NCBI GenBank assembly: GCA_018398765.1
Contig: JAHBMJ010004892.1
Coordinates: 35,001 to 57,500 of the forward strand
From: Chromera velia
Taxonomy: Eukaryota > Sar > Chromeraceae
Direction of reading: 5' to 3'
DNA length: 22,500 nt
The position numbers and the translations under genes are program-made. The notes under the pieces are model-generated. The model was not told the DNA's origin. It did no database searches and saw only the letters and a list, made by a program, of their open reading frames with translations. Shown here piece after piece: positions 19,601 to 22,500 of the stretch (position 1 is its first letter; each line of letters opens with the position of its first letter).

Positions 19601-19979
19601 GAGACTTTCTTTCCAACTTTCTCCCTCAGACTCTCTCTATTGGTCACACTCACATCTTCGACTTCTAGCGTTGCTGAACTTCCAAAGGCAGGCTGAGTTC
19701 AAATCAGTTGCACTTAGAGAACGAAATAGGGGGAGACAGCACTCTAAAAGAAGGCAGGCAGGCAGGCAACCACCCACCTACCTGCTGTGGAGAGACCCAC
19801 GTCCTGGGCAAGCTGCACCTCCAGGACGTTCACGACGGCGTCTCTCTTCCGTGTGCGTTCTCTCTCCCTCCGTGCGGCCTCTGCTGCGTCTGCCCAAGAG
19901 CCATGCTCCTCGACCACCCGGTCGCCTTCCGTCCCGATGTCCGCCCCGAAGTTCACTGAAGGCATGAGGCGTGTACCCA

Positions 19980-20022
<43 letters not shown>

Positions 20023-20480
20023 CTTACATAGCGATAGAGAGACGACAACTTGGAGAGGCAGCAGCTAGGTCGCACGTCATTGAAGGAGGGAGGTCTGCAC
20101 GTGTGTGGGTCATTCATCATCAAATTGGACATTCGTTTCTGATCCCTGCCTGAACGCAGTCACGTGAATCGAATCCAATTAAGTTGCTGCATGTGTGGCC
20201 CTCCCGCCCACCTGCAAAGTTGGAGAGCATCTGCGCAGCAGAACTCGAGGTACCGATTGCCAGGAGCGCTAGCGGAGCTGTGACCCCTAGCGCCTGCAGA
20301 CAGACAGACATGCAGGCAGGCAGACAGACAGACATGATGCAGATGATGGACGAGCGAACGGACGGATCGATCCATCGATGTTGCGGTGTCAGTCAATACT
20401 GCGAGCAGGCAAGCGACAGAAAGAAACTAAATTCAGAGCAAAGGAACGAAAATCTTCTCTGGACCTCGCTGCCTTCACAA

Positions 20481-20511
<31 letters not shown>

Positions 20512-20665
20512 TAAACAGACAGACAGGCAGACAGACAGAGGAACAGACGCAGGCAGGCAGGCAGGCAGACATACAGATAGATAGACAGAGGCAGCCAAGC
20601 AGGCAGTCAAACAAACAGATAAAAAGGCAGACAGAAAAAAAAGGAAAGAAAAAATAAAGAAAGAG

Positions 20666-20703
<38 letters not shown>

Positions 20704-20811
20704 GAGAGAGAGAGAACAGAGAGAGAGAGAACAGAGAGAGAGAGAGAGAACAGAGAGAGAGAGAGAGAGAACAGAGAGAAAAGAACACAGAAGAGGAAAG
20801 AAAGAAGCAAA

Positions 20812-20842
<31 letters not shown>

Positions 20843-21498
20843 AGAAAGAAAGAAAGAAAGAAAGAAAGAAAAGGAAAGAAGGAAGGAAAAAAAAAAAAGA
20901 AAGAAAGAAAGAAAGACACAAACAAACAAACAAAGAGAGAGAGAGAGAGAGAGAGGGAGAGGGTGACACAGATAGAAGAAAAAACAGAGAGGAAAGAAGA
21001 AAAGAAAGGAGGAACGAAGACAGAGCCAGGAAACGAAAAAGTTAAGAATTAGGGACACCGACAGAGAGATGATATAATGGACTCTGCCCGAATCGACACA
21101 TCAAAAGGGAGGAAACCATCGCAGGAAATCAATCAAAAAAGGAGACAGACAGATAGACAGACAGACAGACAGACAGAGAGACAGACAGACAGAAACGACC
21201 AACCAACCAAGGGAAACGCAGCAGTGGCGACTATGATGCCATTGATGATGACTGTCTTCAAAATCATCCCTGCAGGCACGCAGAGAGGATCGAAGCACAG
21301 CAGGGAGAAGAAGGAAAGGATCGAAGCACAACAGGGAGAAGAAGGAAAGGATCGAAGCACAACAGGGAGAAGAAGGAAAGGATCGAAGCACCACAGGGAG
21401 AAGAAGGAAAGGATCGAAGCACAACAGGGAGAAGAAGGAAGATAGAAAGAGGAACGTATAGGAAAAAGACAGGAACGAAAGCAAGAAAGAAAGGGGAA

Positions 21499-21533
<35 letters not shown>

Positions 21534-21538
21534 GGGGA

Positions 21539-21570
<32 letters not shown>

Positions 21571-22037
21571 ACGATGGAAAGAAAGAGGCAGGCTTCCTGA
21601 AACCCTTCAAAGGGGTATGAATGATTTGAAAGAAAGGGCAAACCAGATGATCAACTTTGGATACCTTCAAGTCTACTTGGCGAAAATTACTTCTCCATGG
21701 TACCGGAAAATTTACGCAACAGCTTCTGATTTGGACGTGAAAAAAAAGAGCAGAAAAGTATAATCCCTCACCTGCAATCTTCTTACGTCTCTTGTAAATC
21801 AGTTTCAGCATCTCATCATGAGCAGGTGTGAAAATGTTCGTCACGAGATCGCGACCGCAGTCCTGAACGGAACGCAAACAGAACCCAAAAAGCAGAAGAC
21901 GGGAGGGAGGGAGCGAGGGATACAAAGAAGCTAGAATTGGGAGACGATATTCCTGAGTAAGTGAATGCGCCTTGTGTATCGGTCGATATCTTAATCGGAT
22001 CGATCATGGTGATCACACTCACTCACTCACTCACTCA

Positions 22038-22076
<39 letters not shown>

Positions 22077-22395
22077 AACGAGCCCTCAAACAATCAATTT
22101 ATGGAACGCGTTTCTTGTTTTCCTGCTGACACTGTCGAAATGGACCGCAAAACTTGGCCGTAAAGCGCGAATGAATCTCCCTTCTGCATTTTTGAAGGCT
22201 TGATTGCTGGGTGTGCGTCTCCCGCTTTCTGTATGCATCTTCTGCAGTGTGTGCACTGTGAATGCTGGGTGCATGTTCTGTCCCCGTGCAGCCTGCAGAT
22301 CTAACTAATCATTTCAACCTGGCCTGCAGAAAAAATGCAAAGTGACCTCCAGTTTTCCGTCAATCCGGGGGTCCTCAGAAGAGGCTCCGTAGTAC
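8344..22395 (-). CDS. Multi-exon gene of unknown function, 5'-partial, about 23 small exons
   Basis: I do not recognise the product. Exons, 5' to 3': 22395-22347, 21862-21772, 21269-21208, 20293-20212, 19955-19782, 19191-19080, 18541-18512, 18086-17993, 17605-17416, 16969-16932, 16434-16387, 16193-16085, 15629-15417, 14973-14900, 14637-14571, 14453-14373, 13817-13540, 13156-12940, 12323-12281, 12143-12067, 11375-11296, 9627-9499, 8424-8344 (TGA). Each was chosen by GT-AG sites plus phase. The chain is phase-continuous and gives about 805 residues. Weakest parts: exons 16969-16932, 16434-16387 and 14453-14373, the donor at 16085 (GTGGTC), and the frame of 12143-12067. Order: acidic/basic start, Ala/Gly hydrophobic segment, charged Ala-rich helix, acidic Ser-rich linker, globular-looking regions, and a short C-terminal coiled coil. 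A two-gene model split near 16.0 kb is possible. Confidence 0.55.
9430..9490. repeat. (TC)n, poly-C-rich and (AC)n tracts
   Basis: TC run 9430-9446, C-rich tract about 9449-9470 and AC run 9477-9490. The AC run lies just inside the intron that follows the donor at 9498 of the minus-strand gene. Confidence 0.9.
9628..11295 (-). other. Long intron (1.67 kb) of the minus-strand gene
   Basis: Lies between exons 11375-11296 and 9627-9499. It holds the TTCC/TTGC/TTTC block (10161-10630), AAAG repeats (about 10954-10979), CAAA repeats (about 11086-11105) and most of the 44-bp minisatellite. No exon keeping phase was found inside. Confidence 0.6.
10161..10630. repeat. 470-bp tetranucleotide array (TTCC / TTGC / TTTC) with higher-order pattern
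   Basis: Uninterrupted run of four-base units. TTTC, TTCC and TTGC units occur in recurring blocks: several TTCC, then TTGC-TTCC-TTGC-TTGC, then several TTTC. The pattern recurs roughly every 50-65 bp. All frames on both strands stay open because the array contains no stop, which explains long Ser/Leu/Phe- or Lys/Glu/Arg-rich open frames here. Confidence 0.95.
11164..11309. repeat. 44-bp minisatellite overlapping an exon end
   Basis: About three copies of a 44-bp unit (GGAGAACTGACGCACGCAGT-type core), with two near-identical junctions at about 11247-11253 and 11291-11297 and a diverged outer copy from 11164. On the minus strand each unit contains the last codons of exon 11375-11296 plus the GAG|GT donor. 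Confidence 0.9.
11937..12020. repeat. (CGAA)n-(AAGA)n-(AAGG)n microsatellite
   Basis: Tetranucleotide units on the plus strand change from CGAA to AAGA to AAGG. Lies in the intron between exons 12143-12067 and 11375-11296 of the minus-strand gene; pyrimidine-rich on the sense strand. Confidence 0.95.
12257..12282. repeat. (TGAC)6 array forming the donor region of a minus-strand exon
   Basis: Six TGAC units on the plus strand, i.e. six GTCA units on the sense strand of the minus-strand gene, directly after the Val-His codons of exon 12323-12281, followed by GTGAGT. Confidence 0.95.
12940..13817 (-). other. Exons 13817-13540 and 13156-12940: largest exons of the minus-strand gene
   Basis: The first begins after TTAGCAG with a Gly/Ser/Glu-rich piece, continues as an Ala-rich basic helix ([20 protein letters not shown]) and then [20 protein letters not shown]. 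It ends at GTCAGC (13540) or at an earlier GTGAAT (13561), both phase 0. The second begins after CACATGCAG and encodes [40 protein letters not shown] and [19 protein letters not shown]. It looks like a compact amphipathic, partly hydrophobic domain. Confidence 0.75.
13311..13468. repeat. (GGAT)n array with periodic GAATTTAT interruptions
   Basis: About 158 bp of GGAT units, interrupted twice by GAATTTAT and elsewhere by GAAT variants, so a longer unit of about 80 bp is visible. Lies in the intron between exons 13817-13540 and 13156-12940. Confidence 0.95.
14373..14973 (-). other. Exons 14973-14900, 14637-14571 and probable 14453-14373
   Basis: The first (CTTCCAG|GT) encodes [20 protein letters not shown] then EYKY and ends at GTGCAA, phase 0. 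The second (CTACCAG|GAA) encodes [20 protein letters not shown] then FR and ends at GTACGC, phase 1; a CGTGCAG acceptor about 15 nt upstream is an alternative. The third keeps phase only with an AAG acceptor at 14454 and donor GTGAAG; all three frames are open there, so its reading is uncertain. Confidence 0.55.
14997..15032. repeat. (GT)n microsatellite
   Basis: Uninterrupted GT run on the plus strand in the intron just upstream (sense) of exon 14973-14900. It is one of the few arrays whose sense strand reads CA. Confidence 0.95.
15417..15629 (-). other. Exon encoding a Trp/Tyr/Phe-rich region
   Basis: Acceptor CACTGCAG and donor AAGG|GTCAGT, phases 1 and 1. It encodes [50 protein letters not shown] and NADYSSIK in one frame of 70 codons. 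High aromatic content and charge balance suggest a folded domain or an extended conserved motif. No match is recognised. Confidence 0.75.
16085..16969 (-). other. Exons 16969-16932, 16434-16387 and 16193-16085 (or 16095): Ser/Glu/Lys-rich linker
   Basis: The first two are short (38 and 48 nt), found by splice sites and phase alone; they encode [12 protein letters not shown] and [16 protein letters not shown]. The third encodes [20 protein letters not shown] then [14 protein letters not shown] donor at 16095 (GTATTC) leaves phase 0; one at 16085 (GTGGTC) leaves phase 1 and so joins the exon at 15629 by restoring a Cys codon. If neither donor is used, the frame runs to a TGA at about 16035. Confidence 0.45.
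16634..16690. repeat. (GACA)n-(TC)n compound microsatellite
   Basis: GACA units 16634-16659 followed at once by TC 16661-16690; a short TTCC run follows at about 16737-16755. Lies in the intron between the probable exons 16969-16932 and 16434-16387. Confidence 0.9.
17416..18086 (-). other. Exons 18086-17993 and 17605-17416: basic/polar helix and acidic Ser-rich linker
   Basis: The first encodes [20 protein letters not shown] then [11 protein letters not shown] (acceptor TTCGCAG, donor GTACGT). The second encodes [20 protein letters not shown], then an acidic stretch, [20 protein letters not shown], ending at GTAAGT in phase 1. The acidic stretch is probably a helix and the Ser-rich start is probably disordered. 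Confidence 0.7.
18472..18494. repeat. Poly-C run with an undetermined base
   Basis: C homopolymer interrupted only by an N at 18488. Its length in this record is probably unreliable. It lies about 17 nt past the donor of the 30-nt micro-exon. Confidence 0.9.
18512..18541 (-). other. 30-nt micro-exon
   Basis: Between TCTGCAG and GTGGGG. It completes a Gly codon, encodes QALEARRVL and leaves in phase 2 (AG), which joins cleanly to the exon at 18086 (R-ESNRLKK). The intron begins with a long G run on the sense strand (poly-C 18472-18494 on the plus strand). Confidence 0.6.
19080..19955 (-). other. Exons 19955-19782 and 19191-19080: charged Ala-rich helices
   Basis: The first exon (174 nt) encodes [20 protein letters not shown], then [18 protein letters not shown] and [18 protein letters not shown]. 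It enters by splitting a Val codon (G|TG) and leaves in phase 1. The second encodes [20 protein letters not shown] and [16 protein letters not shown] with donor GTGAGT. Alternating small and hydrophobic residues suggest helical packing. No family is recognised. Confidence 0.75.
19978..20023. repeat. (GGCA)n microsatellite
   Basis: About eleven GGCA units in the intron between exons 20293-20212 and 19955-19782. A shorter run of the same unit is at about 19751-19770. Confidence 0.95.
20478..20960. repeat. 480-bp purine-rich repeat block (GACA/GGCA, GA, GAAA)
   Basis: Successive arrays on the plus strand: GACA and GGCA units (20478-20625), GA runs broken by AACAGAGA (about 20663-20790), GAAA runs (about 20807-20920) and a further GA run (about 20934-20955). 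All are pyrimidine-rich on the sense strand of the minus-strand gene, whose intron 21207-20294 contains them. Open frames over this block are repeat by-products. Confidence 0.95.
21146..21195. repeat. (GACA)n microsatellite
   Basis: GACA units with single variants, starting about 11 nt past the donor of exon 21269-21208 on the sense strand, where they read TGTC. Confidence 0.9.
21288..21442. repeat. 31-bp minisatellite, five copies
   Basis: Five tandem copies beginning GATCGAAGCACAACAGGGAG and ending AAGAAGGAAAG, starting at 21288, 21319, 21350, 21381 and 21412. Differences are single bases at one position (CAGC, CAAC, CCAC) and a truncated end. There are no spacers between copies. It lies 13 nt upstream (sense) of the acceptor of exon 21269-21208. 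Confidence 0.95.
21484..21570. repeat. (GAAA)n microsatellite
   Basis: Two GAAA arrays separated by GGGGGAAA-type interruptions, in the same intron as the 31-bp minisatellite (21771-21270). Confidence 0.9.
22016..22074. repeat. (TCAC)n-(AC)n microsatellite
   Basis: TCAC units 22016-22040 followed by AC 22041-22074, in the intron between exons 22395-22347 and 21862-21772; GT/GTGA on the sense strand. Confidence 0.95.
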
Positions 22396-22403
22396 CTGAA
22401 AGA

Positions 22404-22438
22404 TTGACAGGCACGCAGACAGACAGGCAGGTAAGAAA

Positions 22439-22475
<37 letters not shown>

Positions 22476-22500
22476 TAGACAGACAGACAGACAGACAGAC
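22404..22500. repeat. (ACAG)n microsatellite at window edge
   Basis: ACAG/GGCA units from 22404, then nearly pure ACAG from 22438 to the last base. It continues beyond the window and lies directly upstream (sense) of exon 22395-22347. Confidence 0.95.

Larger units (their letters stand above)
20212..21862 (-). other. Exons 21862-21772, 21269-21208, 20293-20212: basic helix followed by hydrophobic Ala/Gly-rich segment
   Basis: Phases 0/1, 1/0 and 0/1 interlock exactly. The first exon encodes a charged helix ending [12 protein letters not shown]. The next two encode [20 protein letters not shown] and [20 protein letters not shown], then QMLSNFA. Joined, they form about 35 hydrophobic residues, enough for one or two membrane-inserted helices, with small residues (Gly, Ala, Ser) throughout. 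The basic cluster would favour a cytosolic side just before the membrane. This is the best-supported part of the minus-strand gene. Confidence 0.75.

Noticed and set aside
20389-21058. Long Ser/Leu/Phe-rich minus-strand frames
   Set aside because: Pure repeat translation across GACA, GA and GAAA arrays within an intron.
21288-21442. CRISPR-like direct repeats
   Set aside because: The 31-bp copies are directly adjacent with no unique spacers, and the context is a eukaryotic intron.

Overview
The window looks like nuclear DNA of a eukaryote with spliceosomal introns and very many simple-sequence repeats. Gene style, the frequent TGCATGC word, and an alveolate-type single-domain ion channel suggest a photosynthetic alveolate such as a chromerid (Chromera-like). 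That assignment is inference; no rRNA or organelle marker is present. No tRNA, rRNA, CRISPR array or intact transposase was seen.

Layout: (1) Positions 1-7237, plus strand: the 3' eight exons of a voltage-gated cation channel gene. They encode S1-S6, a pore with a TLEAW filter, two EF-hand-like units with disrupted loops, a coiled coil, and a disordered tail of about 670 residues encoded by one 2-kb terminal exon. The 5' end lies outside the window. (2) Positions 7238-8343: a short AT-rich convergent intergenic spacer containing a 42-bp near-perfect palindrome. (3) Positions 8344-22395, minus strand: a gene of at least 23 small exons, totalling about 805 in-window residues, whose product I do not recognise. 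It has an Ala/Gly-rich hydrophobic segment near its visible start and a short coiled-coil C-terminus. Its 5' end is outside the window. Exon phases can be made continuous from end to end, but a few junctions rest on weak sites, and a two-gene model split near 16.0 kb remains possible.

Most of the window (about 75 percent) is intron or spacer filled with micro- and minisatellites. Three patterns stand out. Repeats are mostly pyrimidine- or GT-rich on the transcribed gene's sense strand. Many 3' splice sites read TGCAG, often inside TGCATGCAG. At several places tandem repeats form or copy splice sites: a GTCA array holding donors, a 44-bp minisatellite copying an exon end plus donor, and a GT run abutting an acceptor. 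The two genes converge tail to tail and show no evident functional link.
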